In this document: piece after piece, positions 36,727-46,643 of the stretch
Layout: each line of letters starts with the position of its first letter
Position numbering within the stretch: position 1 is the stretch's first letter
Origin: Caballeronia sp. TF1N1
Lineage (GTDB): Bacteria; Pseudomonadota; Gammaproteobacteria; Burkholderiales; Burkholderiaceae
NCBI RefSeq assembly: GCF_022878925.1
Contig: NZ_CP084626.1
Location: 372,001 to 436,000, forward strand
DNA: 64,000 nt
Reading direction: 5' to 3'
Made by a program: the position numbers and the translations under genes
Notes under the pieces: model-generated
What the model was told of the DNA's origin: nothing
Databases searched by the model: none
What the model saw: only the letters and a program-made list of their open reading frames with translations

Positions 36727-37632
36727 TCAATCCCGCAGCTCATCCTCGTCATCGGCATCATGCCGGCGATGCTGCGCCACGCTCGGCACGCGCCTCACGA
36801 GCAGCACGTGAATCTGCCGCGCATCGCCACGCAGTATCTCGAACACGAAGTCGTCGATGCGCACCTTCTCGCCGCGATGCGGCACGCGCCCGAAACGATG
36901 CGTGACGAGCCCGCCGATGGTGTCCACTTCCTCGTCAGAGAAGTCGCTGCCGAATTGCTCGTTGAATTGTTCGATGCCCGTCAGCGCGCGCACCCGATAC
37001 TTTCCGTCCGGCGACGCGATGATATTGCCCGCTTCCTCGTCGAAATCGTATTCGTCCTCGATATCGCCGACGATCTGCTCCAGCACGTCTTCGATGGTGA
37101 TGAGGCCCGCGACGCCGCCGTATTCATCGACGACGATGGCAATGTGATTGCGGTTCACGCGAAAGTCGTGCAGCAGCACGTTCAGACGTTTCGATTCCGG
37201 AATGAACACGGCGGGGCGCAGCATGCCGCGCACATCGAACTCTTCTTCCGCGTAATAACGCAGCAAATCCTTCGCGAGCAGGACGCCGATGATGTTGTCG
37301 CGATTGCCCTCGAACACCGGATAGCGCGAGTGTGCTTTTTCCAGCACGAACGGAATGAATTCCGCGGGCGTTTCGGCGATGTTGATGGCGTCCATCTGGG
37401 CGCGCGGCACCATGATGTCGCGCGCGCAGAGATCGGACACCTGAAAGACGCCTTCGATCATCGAAAGCGAATCGGCGTCGAGCAGGTTGCGTTCGTGCGC
37501 GTCCTGCAGCACTTCGAGAAGCTCGTCGCGCGACTCGGGTTCGTGCGAGATGAAGTCGGTCAGGCGTTCGAGCAACGAGCGCTTTTCCGGCGGTTTTTCG
37601 GAGTGTCGTCGACTGGGATAGGGTTCGTTCAT
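36727..37632 (-). CDS. corC: CorC/YbeX-type CBS-domain protein (magnesium/cobalt efflux family)
   Basis: A 301-aa cytoplasmic protein with a tandem CBS pair (ARDIMVPRAQMDAI... and RPAVFIPESKRLNVLLHDFR...), the linker DEYGGVAGLITIEDVLEQIVGDIEDEYD and a C-terminal CorC/HlyC domain (YRVRALTGIEQFNEQFGSDF, DTIGGLVTHRFGRVP). E. coli YbeX/CorC is linked to magnesium homeostasis and ribosome function. No Shine-Dalgarno is evident. The start codon sits six bases after a strong hairpin (see 37639–37660). Confidence 0.94.
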   Translation of the reverse strand: MNEPYPSRRHSEKPPEKRSLLERLTDFISHEPESRDELLEVLQDAHERNLLDADSLSMIEGVFQVSDLCARDIMVPRAQMDAINIAETPAEFIPFVLEKAHSRYPVFEGNRDNIIGVLLAKDLLRYYAEEEFDVRGMLRPAVFIPESKRLNVLLHDFRVNRNHIAIVVDEYGGVAGLITIEDVLEQIVGDIEDEYDFDEEAGNIIASPDGKYRVRALTGIEQFNEQFGSDFSDEEVDTIGGLVTHRFGRVPHRGEKVRIDDFVFEILRGDARQIHVLLVRRVPSVAQHRRHDADDEDELRD

Positions 37633-37638
37633 AGCGGA

Positions 37639-37660
37639 GCGCCCGGGAATGCCCGGGCGC
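37639..37660 (-). promoter_or_regulatory. GC hairpin abutting the corC start codon
   Basis: GCGCCCGGG (37639–37647) and CCCGGGCGC (37652–37660) form a perfect 9-bp stem with a 4-base loop. On the corC-coding strand it ends only six bases before the ATG at 37632, covering where a ribosome site would be. On the plus strand it is followed by GTTTT and looks like a terminator, but no plus-strand gene ends here. Either a translational control hairpin for corC or a terminator remnant. Confidence 0.5.
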
Positions 37661-37827
37661 GTTTTAGCGGAAAGTTAAGCATACACCAAGGAAAATAGCG
37701 GCCGGGGTGAAGCGGCGCGCGCGCTTCTCCTGCGAAGGAGATGCTAGCCGAGAATTATGCGAGATGTGTGTCTCGTGCGCGGATTGGCCATCCGGACGAT
37801 CTTCGTACGATGCCCGAGCGCGCGCCT

Positions 37828-38517
37828 TCACTCCGCGTTTTGCCCCTTGCAGCGCCGCAACAGCGCTTCCAGCGCGCGGTCCGGCATGCCGCTTTCGCGC
37901 AGCGCCACGACCGTGCGGCTCACGTAATCGAGCGTCGTGCCATAACGGCCGCTCGCGCAGCCGAGCACGGTCCGAACGATCGGGTCCGCGAGCTTGCCCG
38001 TGTACGACACCACGTCGCGACGCATCACGAAGGCAAGCGCATCGACGCGCCGGCCGTCGATCAGCGTGCACGGCAGCCACGCGGGACGGTACGAGCCCAT
38101 TGCCATTTCGCGTCGCCAGAGCACTTCGAGATGTTCGTGCGCCTCGGTTCCGGACAGGCGAAACGCCATGCCGGTGCACGAGCCGCCGCGATCGAGCGCG
38201 AGCACGAGGCCCGGCTGTTCCGGCGTGCCACGATTCACACGCGACCACAAATAGAGCCCGCGATGATACCCATGCACCTTGCCGCGCACGGCTTCGAGCG
38301 TCGGCAAACCGGGGTTCCAGATGAGCGATCCATAGCCGAAAAGCCAGATGTCGGATTTGCCGTCCCAATCGGCGAAAGTCACCGCGCGCGAGGCGGCGAG
38401 CTCCTCGTCGGTGAGAAGCGCGGAGTTGCCCAGCACCGGCGGATAGTCGGGGCACGGCGTGGCGGGTTCGTAAAAGGGCGTGGGTTCAGGCGTCTTGTCG
38501 TTCACGGCGCGTGGCAA
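37828..38517 (-). CDS. ChaC-like gamma-glutamylcyclotransferase
   Basis: ChaC-type enzymes cleave the gamma-glutamyl bond of glutathione to give 5-oxoproline and Cys-Gly. The 229-aa protein has the substrate-cradle motif WLFGYGSLIWNPG (about 58–70), VHGYHRGLYLWS, and the central RREMAMGSYRPAWL segment. DALAFVMRRD and YVSRTVVALRESG follow in the C-terminal half. It lies 23 bp after ybeY and 195 bp before corC, so it interrupts the usual ybeY–corC adjacency. A member acting on a substrate other than glutathione cannot be excluded. Confidence 0.88.
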   Translation of the reverse strand: MPRAVNDKTPEPTPFYEPATPCPDYPPVLGNSALLTDEELAASRAVTFADWDGKSDIWLFGYGSLIWNPGLPTLEAVRGKVHGYHRGLYLWSRVNRGTPEQPGLVLALDRGGSCTGMAFRLSGTEAHEHLEVLWRREMAMGSYRPAWLPCTLIDGRRVDALAFVMRRDVVSYTGKLADPIVRTVLGCASGRYGTTLDYVSRTVVALRESGMPDRALEALLRRCKGQNAE

Positions 38518-38540
38518 GGCATCTCGATGAAGACCGGGGA

Positions 38541-39002
38541 TCAGACGAGCGGCACGTAGGGATCGGTGAAACCCAGAGACTGCATGATATCCGTCTCGAT
38601 CGATTCCATCTCTTCCGCCTCGCTTTCGACCTCGTGGTCATAGCCTTGCGCATGCAGCGTGCCATGCACGATGAGATGCGCGTAATGCGCGGCGAGCGGC
38701 TTGCCTTGCTCGGCGGCCTCGCGCTCGACGACCGGGCAGCAAAGAATCAGATCGCCGGCGACCGGATCTTCTTCCGACTCGGCATAGGCAAAGGTCAGCA
38801 CATTGGTCGCGTAATCCTTTTGCCGATACGTCCGGTTCAGCATGCGGCCTTCTGCTTCATCGACGAAACGCACGGTCAATTCGGCGTCAGCGAAGAGCGA
38901 AGCCTTGATCCAGCGCGCAACCGTCGCACGCGGCAACAGCGCCTTGTGCGACGGATACGCTTTCGCGGCAGGAAACTGCAGCGTCAAAGTGAGGCGAGGC
39001 AT
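38541..39002 (-). CDS. ybeY: endoribonuclease YbeY
   Basis: YbeY is a zinc-dependent RNase involved in 16S rRNA 3' maturation and ribosome quality control. The 153-aa protein shows the metal-binding motif [15 protein letters not shown] near residues 110–125, and [33 protein letters not shown] use the ATG at 39002 ([10 protein letters not shown]); a longer ORF extends into phoH. Only four bases separate it from the phoH stop, so the two are tightly coupled. Confidence 0.96.
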   Translation of the reverse strand: MPRLTLTLQFPAAKAYPSHKALLPRATVARWIKASLFADAELTVRFVDEAEGRMLNRTYRQKDYATNVLTFAYAESEEDPVAGDLILCCPVVEREAAEQGKPLAAHYAHLIVHGTLHAQGYDHEVESEAEEMESIETDIMQSLGFTDPYVPLV

Positions 39003-39006
39003 GACT

Positions 39007-40092
39007 TCACTCGGACCTTTGCCGCGCTTCCGCGATTGCCGCATCTTTCTGCGATTGCGCGTCGTAAGCCTCGACGATGCGCGCGACCAGCGGATGGCGC
39101 ACCACGTCCGCCGACGTGAAGTGCGTGATCGCGATGCCACGCACTTCCGCCAGCACATGCTGCGCTTCGATCAGGCCGCTCTTGTGTCCGCGCGGCAAAT
39201 CGACCTGCGTGGTGTCGCCGGTTACGACCGCCTTCGAGCCGAAGCCGATACGCGTGAGGAACATCTTCATCTGTTCGGGCGTGGTGTTTTGCGCCTCGTC
39301 GAGAATGATGAACGCGTGGTTCAGCGTGCGCCCGCGCATGTAGGCGAGCGGCGCGATTTCGATCATCTGGCGCTCGAACATCTTGGCGGTCTTGTCGAAG
39401 CCGAGCAGGTCGTAGAGCGCGTCGTAGAGCGGGCGCAGATACGGATCGACCTTTTGCGCGAGGTCGCCCGGCAGGAAGCCGAGCCGCTCGCCCGCTTCCA
39501 CGGCGGGTCGCGTAAGCACGATGCGCTTGACCTGATCGCGTTCGAGCGCGTCCACCGCGCACGCGACCGCGAGATAAGTCTTGCCCGTGCCCGCCGGCCC
39601 GATGCCGAAGGTCACGTCGTGCGCGATGATCTGCTTCAGATAATCGCGTTGCGCGGGCGTGCGGCCGCGCAAATCGGCGCGGCGCGTGTAGAGCTTGGGA
39701 CCGTGGTCTTCTTCGTCGCCCAGGTCGATGGTGGCGCTGGGTTCGTCGAAGGGATGGTCCGGATCGCCGCGAAAACGCGGATCGATCGGCGTTTCTTCTT
39801 CCTTCGCCTTCGCGCGGCGCGTTGCGTGGCGCGCTTCGACCAGCGCGAGCTGGATGTCGTCCACCGAGAGCGGATCGCGCGCGCGGTTGTAGAAGTTTTC
39901 GAGCGCGGTAAGCGCGACCTTTGCGCCACGGCCGCGAATGGCGATCTTGTGGCCGCGCCGCGAAAGCGTCACGTCGAGCGCCTGCTCGATTTGCCGCAGG
40001 TTCTCGTCGAGCGGACCGCAGAGGTTGGCGAGCCGCGCGTTGTCATCGCGCGGAGCGGTAAATTCCAGATGCTGCTGAGGAGCGTTCTTCAA
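39007..40092 (-). CDS. ybeZ: PhoH-like ATPase (YbeZ)
   Basis: This is an NTPase that partners with YbeY in rRNA metabolism. The 361-aa protein has an N-terminal KH-like region (about 30–90), then Walker A GPAGTGKT at 165–172. [22 protein letters not shown], Walker [12 protein letters not shown] and [15 protein letters not shown] complete the PhoH core. It starts [16 protein letters not shown]. It lies 21 bp after miaB, in the same order as in E. coli. Confidence 0.96.
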   Translation of the reverse strand: MKNAPQQHLEFTAPRDDNARLANLCGPLDENLRQIEQALDVTLSRRGHKIAIRGRGAKVALTALENFYNRARDPLSVDDIQLALVEARHATRRAKAKEEETPIDPRFRGDPDHPFDEPSATIDLGDEEDHGPKLYTRRADLRGRTPAQRDYLKQIIAHDVTFGIGPAGTGKTYLAVACAVDALERDQVKRIVLTRPAVEAGERLGFLPGDLAQKVDPYLRPLYDALYDLLGFDKTAKMFERQMIEIAPLAYMRGRTLNHAFIILDEAQNTTPEQMKMFLTRIGFGSKAVVTGDTTQVDLPRGHKSGLIEAQHVLAEVRGIAITHFTSADVVRHPLVARIVEAYDAQSQKDAAIAEARQRSE

Positions 40093-40113
40093 GGCGAAGT
40101 GGGTGTCCTTAAC

Positions 40114-41493
40114 TTAGTTGGCCAACTCGGGCGTCGCCGCCGTATCCGGCGCGAGCACCAGCGCGCCGCGCAACGAGTGCGGGTACGCGTGATTGATCTC
40201 GACGTCGATCATTTGGCCGATCAGGCGCTTGTGAGCCGAAAGCGGCGCCGGGAAATTGACCACGCGATTGTTCTGCGTGCGTCCGGCGAGCTCGCTCGGG
40301 TCCTTGCGCGACGGGCCTTCCACGAGAATACGCTGCACCGAGCCGAGCATGGAATTGCTGATCTTGACGACGTTTTCCTCGATAGTCGCCTGCAAATGTT
40401 GCAAGCGCTTGAGCTTGACTTCGCGCGGCGTGTCGTCGTGCAGATTCGCGGCGGGCGTGCCGGGACGCGGGCTGTAGATGAACGAGAAACTCGTGTCGTA
40501 GCTCATCTCGTGAATGAGCGCCATCATCTTGTTGAAATCGTCTTCGGTTTCGCCGGGGAAGCCGACGATGAAATCCGTCGACAGCGAAAGGTCCGGGCGA
40601 ATGGCGCGCAGCTTGCGGATCACCGATTTGTATTCGAGCACGGTATAGCCGCGCTTCATCGCCATGAGAATGCGGTCGGAACCATGCTGCACCGGCAAAT
40701 GCAAATGGCTCACGAGCTTCGGCACCTTGGCGTAGGTATCGATGAGGCGCTGCGTGAATTCCTTCGGATGCGACGTCGTATAGCGAATGCGCTCGATGCC
40801 CGGCACTTCCGCGACATACTCGATGAGCGTGGCGAAGTCGGCGATTTCCTGCGAACCGAGCGTCAGCGCGCCGCGATAAGCGTTCACGTTCTGGCCGAGC
40901 AGCGTGACTTCGCGCACGCCCTGGTCGGCCAGGCCGGCGATTTCGGTGAGCACGTCGTCGAGCGGGCGCGAGACTTCCTCGCCGCGCGTGTAGGGCACGA
41001 CGCAATAGCTGCAATACTTGCTGCAGCCTTCCATGATCGATACGAACGCGCTCGGGCCTTCGACGCGCGCGGGCGGCAGGTGATCGAACTTTTCGATTTC
41101 CGGAAACGAGATGTCCACCTGCGCGCGGCCGGTCGAGCGGCGCTTGTCGATCATGGCGGGCAGGCGATGCAGCGTTTGCGGACCGAACACGAGATCCACG
41201 TAAGGTGCGCGCGAAACGATGGACGCGCCTTCCTGGCTCGCGACACAACCGCCTACGCCGATCAGCAGATTCGGGTTTGCTTCCTTCAATTCGCGCACGC
41301 GGCCGAGGTCGGAAAACACTTTTTCCTGGGCCTTCTCGCGCACCGAGCACGTGTTGAACAGGATGACGTCCGCATCTTCAGGCGTGTCGGTCTTGACGAG
41401 CCCTTCCGCCGCGCCGAGCACGTCGACCATCTTGTCGGAGTCGTACTCGTTCATCTGGCAGCCGAAGGTCTTTACATATACTTTCTTGGTCAT
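40114..41493 (-). CDS. miaB: tRNA-2-methylthio-N6-dimethylallyladenosine synthase
   Basis: Radical-SAM methylthiotransferase that modifies A37 of tRNAs reading UNN codons. The 459-aa protein has the auxiliary cluster cysteines C12, C49 and C83, and the radical-SAM cluster C157, C161 and C164 ([16 protein letters not shown]). A C-terminal TRAM domain ends the chain. Its substrate is made by MiaA, whose gene is at the right end of this window. It heads the miaB–ybeZ–ybeY–(chaC-like)–corC–lnt run. Confidence 0.98.
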   Translation of the reverse strand: MTKKVYVKTFGCQMNEYDSDKMVDVLGAAEGLVKTDTPEDADVILFNTCSVREKAQEKVFSDLGRVRELKEANPNLLIGVGGCVASQEGASIVSRAPYVDLVFGPQTLHRLPAMIDKRRSTGRAQVDISFPEIEKFDHLPPARVEGPSAFVSIMEGCSKYCSYCVVPYTRGEEVSRPLDDVLTEIAGLADQGVREVTLLGQNVNAYRGALTLGSQEIADFATLIEYVAEVPGIERIRYTTSHPKEFTQRLIDTYAKVPKLVSHLHLPVQHGSDRILMAMKRGYTVLEYKSVIRKLRAIRPDLSLSTDFIVGFPGETEDDFNKMMALIHEMSYDTSFSFIYSPRPGTPAANLHDDTPREVKLKRLQHLQATIEENVVKISNSMLGSVQRILVEGPSRKDPSELAGRTQNNRVVNFPAPLSAHKRLIGQMIDVEINHAYPHSLRGALVLAPDTAATPELAN

Positions 41494-41614
41494 GAATGGT
41501 CGCCGGTCGCAGTGGTTAACCTGGGGGCGCTAAAAGAGATTGAGAGGGTTTTGCGCGTGAGTTGCCGCGCTTTTGCAGCAATCTGCACGGCTTCTACTTG
41601 TAATTAGGCCGATA

Positions 41615-42592
41615 TTATAGCTCTGGCGACCAATCCTGACGAAGCCCGACGCGCTCGGGCGGATACGCCAGATCGCCAAGCAGTTCGCCCGTGGTCGTCT
41701 CGAAGCGTTCGATCAGAAAATCCAGCAGCACGCGCACGCGCGGCGCCATATATCGATTGGCGTGGAAGAGCCCGTGTACGGGCGCTTCGTGCGTGCACCA
41801 GTCGGGCAGAATCAACTGCAGCGCGCCCGAGCGCACGTCGGCGGCAATGTCCCAGATCGACTGATGCGCGATGCCATGTCCCGCCAGCGCCCATGCGCGC
41901 GCGATTGCGCCGTCGTTGGTTTCCCAGGCATTGGCGACGGGCAAGGTGTAGGAATAGCGCTCCTCGCCGCGCACGAAAGCCAGTTCGTTGAGGGTTCCCG
42001 CAGCGGTGAAAATCACGACGAAGTGGTGCCCGGTGAGTTCGGCGGGCGTTTGCGGCACGCCTTTGCGCGCGAGATAGTTCGGCGACGCGCACAGCACGCG
42101 CCGGTTCGGCGCCAGCGAGCGTGCCGCGAGCCCGCTGTCCGGCGGCGCGCCGAAGCGAATCGCCAGATCGATTTCCTCCTGCAGCAGATTCGACACCGAG
42201 TCCGACAGCGTGAGCGCGAAGCTCACGTCCGGATGCAGGCGGCTGAAGTCGTCGAGCCAGCCGCGCAGCATGTGCCGGCCGAAATCCGACGTCGCGGAAA
42301 TGCGGACTTTGCCGCGCACGCGATTTTGCCCCGCTTGCAGCGCCGCTTCGGCGTCGTCGATAGCCTGCAGCGCGATACGGCAATGCTGCAAGTACAGCCG
42401 CCCTTCGTCCGTCAGGCGCAATTGGCGCGTGGTGCGCTCGAAGAGCCGCGCGTGCAGCGCTTTTTCCAGCTTGATGAGCCGCGCGCTCGCCGCCGCTGGC
42501 GACAAGCCGAGTTTGCGTCCCGCCGCCGACAGGCTGCCGAGCGTGGCGGCTTCGGTGAAAAGGCGCATGTCGCCAAGCCGATCCATTGTCAT
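41615..42592 (-). CDS. LysR-family transcriptional regulator
   Basis: A 325-aa protein with an N-terminal helix-turn-helix (MRLFTEAATLGSLSAAGRKLGLSPAAASARLIKLEKALHARLFERTTR) and a periplasmic-binding-like effector domain (KVRISATSDFGRHML..., IDLAIRFGAPPDSGL). It resembles the CrgA-type LysR subgroup. I use the ATG at 42592, with another at 42586; the TTG at 42598 is less likely. It is divergent from the VOC gene and the MFS exporter (97 bp between starts), so these are the probable targets. Confidence 0.93.
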   Translation of the reverse strand: MTMDRLGDMRLFTEAATLGSLSAAGRKLGLSPAAASARLIKLEKALHARLFERTTRQLRLTDEGRLYLQHCRIALQAIDDAEAALQAGQNRVRGKVRISATSDFGRHMLRGWLDDFSRLHPDVSFALTLSDSVSNLLQEEIDLAIRFGAPPDSGLAARSLAPNRRVLCASPNYLARKGVPQTPAELTGHHFVVIFTAAGTLNELAFVRGEERYSYTLPVANAWETNDGAIARAWALAGHGIAHQSIWDIAADVRSGALQLILPDWCTHEAPVHGLFHANRYMAPRVRVLLDFLIERFETTTGELLGDLAYPPERVGLRQDWSPEL

Positions 42593-42689
42593 CTTCAAAT
42601 CCGGTTTGACAATGATTCAAAGGCTAGCCCAATTATCAACGGCGCGCCATGCGGTCACAATCCGTCCAACTCGTTTCAGGTTCAACGCC

Positions 42690-43067
42690 ATGCAACTCGA
42701 TCACGTGACTATCGTCGCGCCGGACTGCGATTCGATGATGCGTTTCTTCATCGATGTCGCCGGTATGTCGGTGGGTCCGCGACCGCCATTCGGTGTGAGC
42801 GGCTACTGGCTGTATCTCGGCGCGCGGCCGGCCGTGCATCTGATCGCGACGGGCGATGCGTCTGTCGCCGCGCACCCCGATGCGACGCGCATCGACCATC
42901 TCGCGCTGCGTATCGACGACGAAGCCGAGTGGCGCACGCTCATCGACCGTCTCGACTGTCGCGGCTACGCCTATCGGATCGCGGAAGTGCCGCTTGCGCG
43001 CGAACGTCAGCTTTTCGTGCGGTTTGCGCCGGGCGTGGTCGTCGAGTTCGTGACCGCGCGCCATTGA
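42690..43067 (+). CDS. VOC (glyoxalase-fold) family protein
   Basis: A 125-aa single-domain protein with the VOC betaalphabetabetabeta pattern: MQLDHVTIVAPDCDSMMRFFIDVAGMSVG, IDHLALRI and LFVRFAPGVVVEFVTA. Potential metal ligands are H5, H70-region (IDHLAL) and the E of VVEFV. VOC enzymes include dioxygenases, glyoxalases and fosfomycin-type resistance proteins; I cannot assign a substrate. The MFS gene follows 13 bp later, so the two are likely co-transcribed under the divergent LysR regulator. Confidence 0.82.
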   Translation: MQLDHVTIVAPDCDSMMRFFIDVAGMSVGPRPPFGVSGYWLYLGARPAVHLIATGDASVAAHPDATRIDHLALRIDDEAEWRTLIDRLDCRGYAYRIAEVPLARERQLFVRFAPGVVVEFVTARH

Positions 43068-43080
43068 TCTATTTCGGAGC

Positions 43081-44268
43081 ATGACCATGCCTTTACCTCT
43101 TCTCGCGCTGGCGATCAGCGCGTTCGCCATCGGCACGACCGAGTTCGTCATCATGGGCTTGCTGCCCAATGTCGCACGCGATCTTTCCGTGTCGATTCCA
43201 TCGGCAGGGCTGCTCGTCACGGGCTATGCGCTCGGCGTGGCGGTCGGCGCGCCGCTGCTCGCCGTGCTTACGAGCAAAATGCCGCGCAAGCTCGCGCTGC
43301 AATTGCTGATGCTCGTGTTTATCGTCGGCAACGTGTTTTGCGCGCTCGCACCGAACTACGGTTTGCTGATGATCGCGCGCGTCGTGACCTCGTTCGCGCA
43401 CGGTTCGTTCTTCGGCATCGGCGCGGTGGTCGCGGCGTCGCTCGTGCCCGCCGACAAACGCGCGAGCGCCATTGCGCTCATGTTCACCGGCCTCACGCTC
43501 GCGAACGTGCTGGGCGTGCCGTTCGGGACGTTCGTCGGTCAGGAACTGGGCTGGCGCGCGACGTTCTGGATCGTCGCCGGTCTCGGCTTGCTGTCCGCGC
43601 TCGGCGTGACCGCGCTCGTGCCGAATCGTCACGATGCGGCACCAAGCGGACTCGGCCGCGAAGTACGCGTGTTGCGCGACCCGCAGGTCTGGCTCGCGCT
43701 GACGATGACCGTGCTCGGCTTCGGCGGCGTGTTCGTCGTGTTCACGTATATCGCGCCGATTCTCGAACAGGTCGGCGGCTTCTCGCCGCGCGGCGTGACG
43801 CTCGTGCTCGTGCTGTTCGGCATCGGGCTTACGGTCGGCAATACGATTGGCGGCAAGCTCGCGGACCGCGCGTTGATGCCTTCGCTGATGGGCATTTTGC
43901 TGGCGCTTGCCATCGTGATGGCCGTGTTCGCAAAGACGAGCCACAGTCAGGTCGGCGCGATCGTGACGATCTTCGTCTGGGGCATCGCGGCGTTCGCGAC
44001 GGTGCCGCCGTTGCAGACACGCGTGGTCGAGAAGGCGAAGGACGCGCCCAATCTTGCTTCGACGTTGAACATCGGCGCGTTCAATATCGGCAATGCGGGT
44101 GGCGCCTGGCTCGGCGGCGCGGTATTGATGCATGGTTATGGGCTCGATGTGTTGCCTTGGGCGGCGGCGATGGTCGCAGTGGCCGCTCTTGGGGTGACGT
44201 GGTTCGCGGCGCGCTTCGATGCGCCGCAGGTCAGGTCGGGGGTGAAGGCGGCGGATTCGAATGCTTAA
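43081..44268 (+). CDS. MFS transporter, DHA1/AraJ-type efflux
   Basis: A 395-aa membrane protein with about twelve helices. [21 protein letters not shown] at the N-terminus and the motif-A-like [11 protein letters not shown] in the first cytoplasmic loop place it in the drug:H+ antiporter-1 family (AraJ/YdhP-like). The second-half loop motif appears as [13 protein letters not shown]. The substrate is not readable. Its stop overlaps the glpK stop by 4 bp (convergent, TTAA shared). Confidence 0.92.
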   Translation: MTMPLPLLALAISAFAIGTTEFVIMGLLPNVARDLSVSIPSAGLLVTGYALGVAVGAPLLAVLTSKMPRKLALQLLMLVFIVGNVFCALAPNYGLLMIARVVTSFAHGSFFGIGAVVAASLVPADKRASAIALMFTGLTLANVLGVPFGTFVGQELGWRATFWIVAGLGLLSALGVTALVPNRHDAAPSGLGREVRVLRDPQVWLALTMTVLGFGGVFVVFTYIAPILEQVGGFSPRGVTLVLVLFGIGLTVGNTIGGKLADRALMPSLMGILLALAIVMAVFAKTSHSQVGAIVTIFVWGIAAFATVPPLQTRVVEKAKDAPNLASTLNIGAFNIGNAGGAWLGGAVLMHGYGLDVLPWAAAMVAVAALGVTWFAARFDAPQVRSGVKAADSNA

Positions 44269-45761
44269 CCATCCGCCCACGCCTTCGCCGCCTTCACCGC
44301 CCGCTGCCATCCCGCGAGAGACGCCTCGACATCGGCGGCGGGCATCGTCGGTGTGAACTGCCGCTCGAGTTGCCACTGCGATTTCAGCTCGTCGATGTCC
44401 TTCCAATATCCGACCGCGAGCCCCGCGAGATAAGCCGCGCCAAGCGCGGTCGTTTCGGCGATGCGCGGTCGCACCGCATCCACACCCAGGATGTCCGCCT
44501 GAAACTGCATCAACAGATCGTTGGCGCAAGCTCCGCCATCCACCCGCAATTGGGCGATGCGTATGCCCGAATCCGCTTCCATCGCGCGCAAGACATCGAC
44601 CGATTGATAAGCGATCGAATCCAGCGCCGCCCGCGCGATATGGGCGGAAGTCGTCCCGCGCGTCACGCCGAACAGTGTGCCGCGAGCCCGCGCGTTCCAG
44701 TGCGGCGCGCCCAAGCCAGCGAAAGCGGGCACGAGATACACGCCATCGCTATGCGGCACGCCGCGCGCAAGGGCTTCGACGTCACTCGCGCGGCGAATCA
44801 GACCCAACCCGTCGCGCAGCCATTGCACGACCGCGCCCGCAATAAAAATACTGCCTTCGAGCGCATAGTTCACCGTATCGCCGATTTGCCAGGCAATCGT
44901 CGTCACGAGATTGTTGCTCGACTCGATCGGCGTTTCGCCCGTGTTCATCACGAGGAAGCAGCCGGTGCCGTAAGTGTTCTTCACCATGCCGGTATCGATA
45001 CACATCTGGCCGAACAACGCGGCATGCTGGTCGCCGGCAATGGACGCGAGTGGAAGATCGGCCGCGAACACGGTGCCCTCTGTCGTGCCATACACCTCAG
45101 ATGAACTGCGTACTTCCGGCAGCATGCTGCGCGGTATCTCGAATGCATCGAGCAGTTCGTCGTCCCAGCGGCGCGCGTGGATGTCGAACAGCATGGTGCG
45201 CGACGCATTGGTGATGTCGGTGACATGCAAACCGCGCCGCGTGAAATTCCACACAAGCCAGCTATCCACCGTGCCGAACGCGAGCCGTCCCTGCTTCGCC
45301 TTGTCGCGCGCGCCTTCGACGTTATCGAGAATCCAGCGGATCTTGCTCGCCGAGAAATACGCGTCGATGGGCAACCCCGTCTTCGCGCGCACCATGGCTT
45401 CGAGCCCGCGCGCCTTGAATTCGTCACACAGCGAGGCCGTGCGCCGGTCCTGCCAGACGATCGCGTTATAGATCGGCTTTCCCGTTTCCCGATCCCACAC
45501 GATGGTCGTTTCGCGCTGATTCGTGATGCCCACCGCCGCAATCGACGACGCGCTCAAACCCGCCCGCGTCACGGCTTCGGCGGCGACGCCCGCCTGAGTC
45601 GACCAGATTTCCTGCGGATCGTGCTCGACCCAGCCCGCTTGCGGATAAATCTGCTGAAACTCCTTCTGCGCCACCGAAACGACATTGCCATTCCTGTCGA
45701 ACAGCATGGCCCGCGAACTGGTCGTGCCCTGGTCGAGCGCGAGGACGTACTGATCCTGCAT
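44265..45761 (-). CDS. glpK: glycerol kinase
   Basis: Phosphorylates glycerol to glycerol 3-phosphate. The 498-aa FGGY-family protein has [19 protein letters not shown] at the N-terminus, [44 protein letters not shown] and GIYFVPAF-like segment [22 protein letters not shown], the FGGY signature region. I use the ATG at 45761, with GGGAG about nine bases upstream. Neither glpF nor glpD is adjacent, so the usual operon is not visible here. Confidence 0.97.
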   Translation of the reverse strand: MQDQYVLALDQGTTSSRAMLFDRNGNVVSVAQKEFQQIYPQAGWVEHDPQEIWSTQAGVAAEAVTRAGLSASSIAAVGITNQRETTIVWDRETGKPIYNAIVWQDRRTASLCDEFKARGLEAMVRAKTGLPIDAYFSASKIRWILDNVEGARDKAKQGRLAFGTVDSWLVWNFTRRGLHVTDITNASRTMLFDIHARRWDDELLDAFEIPRSMLPEVRSSSEVYGTTEGTVFAADLPLASIAGDQHAALFGQMCIDTGMVKNTYGTGCFLVMNTGETPIESSNNLVTTIAWQIGDTVNYALEGSIFIAGAVVQWLRDGLGLIRRASDVEALARGVPHSDGVYLVPAFAGLGAPHWNARARGTLFGVTRGTTSAHIARAALDSIAYQSVDVLRAMEADSGIRIAQLRVDGGACANDLLMQFQADILGVDAVRPRIAETTALGAAYLAGLAVGYWKDIDELKSQWQLERQFTPTMPAADVEASLAGWQRAVKAAKAWADG

Positions 45762-46016
45762 GGTCATCTCCCGAAAGTGCACGGATCGGCGTGCTTGTGA
45801 AATCGAGCGATGCCGTGCGAGGTCTGCATGCGCAATCTATCGGACGCGCGGCGTGCGTACAACCTGGCCGGATGGCATAGGCCGTTAGCACATAGCGCCG
45901 TAAGGAGCCGTTCGCGCCAAGGAAACCGTAAGAATGCCTATGCCATTTGGCCGAGTGGCGCGAACTCGCGGTTCGTCCGATACTGGCAACTCGAAATCGG
46001 GCAACGGGTGAATGCA

Positions 46017-46397
46017 ATGCGAATGCGGGTTCTGTCAGGCGTGCTGGGCGTGGCCGTGCTGGCCGGCTGTGTAGCGACGCCGAATATCGACGGATCGAGC
46101 GGTGCGCCGTCGTTCAGCGCGTTGCAGGAAATGTGCGGGACCACGCAGGTGGACTACGGCGGGGACGCGCCGTCCGTCTACACGGCGTTCTTCGACGCTT
46201 ACGTGGCGCAACGGCGCGGCGGGTTATCGAAGGATCGCTATTGCGCGTTTCAGGGGACGATCGCCGCGCGCTACGGCGTATATCGCGCGAATCCGGGGCC
46301 GGAGGCGCAAAGTGCGTGGGCCAGCTTCTTTCTGGACCAGCGGGCGCAGGCTTTGAGTTGGCGCGCGGCAGTCGACCCGACGCTGCGCGCAGGATAG
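46017..46397 (+). CDS. small putative lipoprotein
   Basis: A 126-aa protein with a signal peptide (MRMRVLSGVLGVAVLAGC) that ends in a lipobox LAGC. It is therefore likely exported and lipid-modified by the Lgt/Lsp/Lnt pathway (lnt is in this window). The mature part has no family that I recognise; it contains two further cysteines (EMCGTT and RYCAFQ) that could form a disulfide. A GTG at 46008 is an alternative start. An upstream in-frame opening to 45810 adds unlikely sequence. Confidence 0.75.
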   Translation: MRMRVLSGVLGVAVLAGCVATPNIDGSSGAPSFSALQEMCGTTQVDYGGDAPSVYTAFFDAYVAQRRGGLSKDRYCAFQGTIAARYGVYRANPGPEAQSAWASFFLDQRAQALSWRAAVDPTLRAG

Positions 46398-46445
46398 GAC
46401 GCGGCGCAGATAAGTCCGCGTCCGAAATCGCTTCGGAAGCGAAGG

Positions 46446-46643
46446 CTAGGAGAACCGCTTGAATGCCTTGATGGTGGAGTCGCCGGTTGCGGTAAGGCGC
46501 CATTGTTGTCGGCCCGAAGCCAGGTTCTCGAGTTGAACGAGTTGACGTTCGAGCAATGCATCGAGTTCATCGCGTTCCATGTCGACCTGATTGGGCTCTT
46601 CCTGAACCAGCAGCAGCGTGGCGAATTCGTGCGGACTCAGCAT
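46446..46643 (-). CDS. small conserved-looking hypothetical protein (65 aa)
   Basis: The product is MLSPHEFATLLLVQEEPNQ..., a short soluble protein predicted mainly helical with a QVDMERDELDALLERQLVQLE amphipathic stretch and a basic C-terminus (TIKAFKRFS). GGAGAA lies about eight bases before the ATG. Pattern and ribosome site argue for a real gene, and I recall similar small proteins in Burkholderia relatives. No function can be assigned. It lies tail to tail with the lipoprotein gene. Confidence 0.65.
   Translation of the reverse strand: MLSPHEFATLLLVQEEPNQVDMERDELDALLERQLVQLENLASGRQQWRLTATGDSTIKAFKRFS

Noticed and set aside
45762..46016. N-terminal extension of the lipoprotein ORF to 45810.
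   Set aside because: The signal peptide and lipobox begin at the ATG at 46017; upstream residues are unlike any export signal and cover the glpK promoter region.
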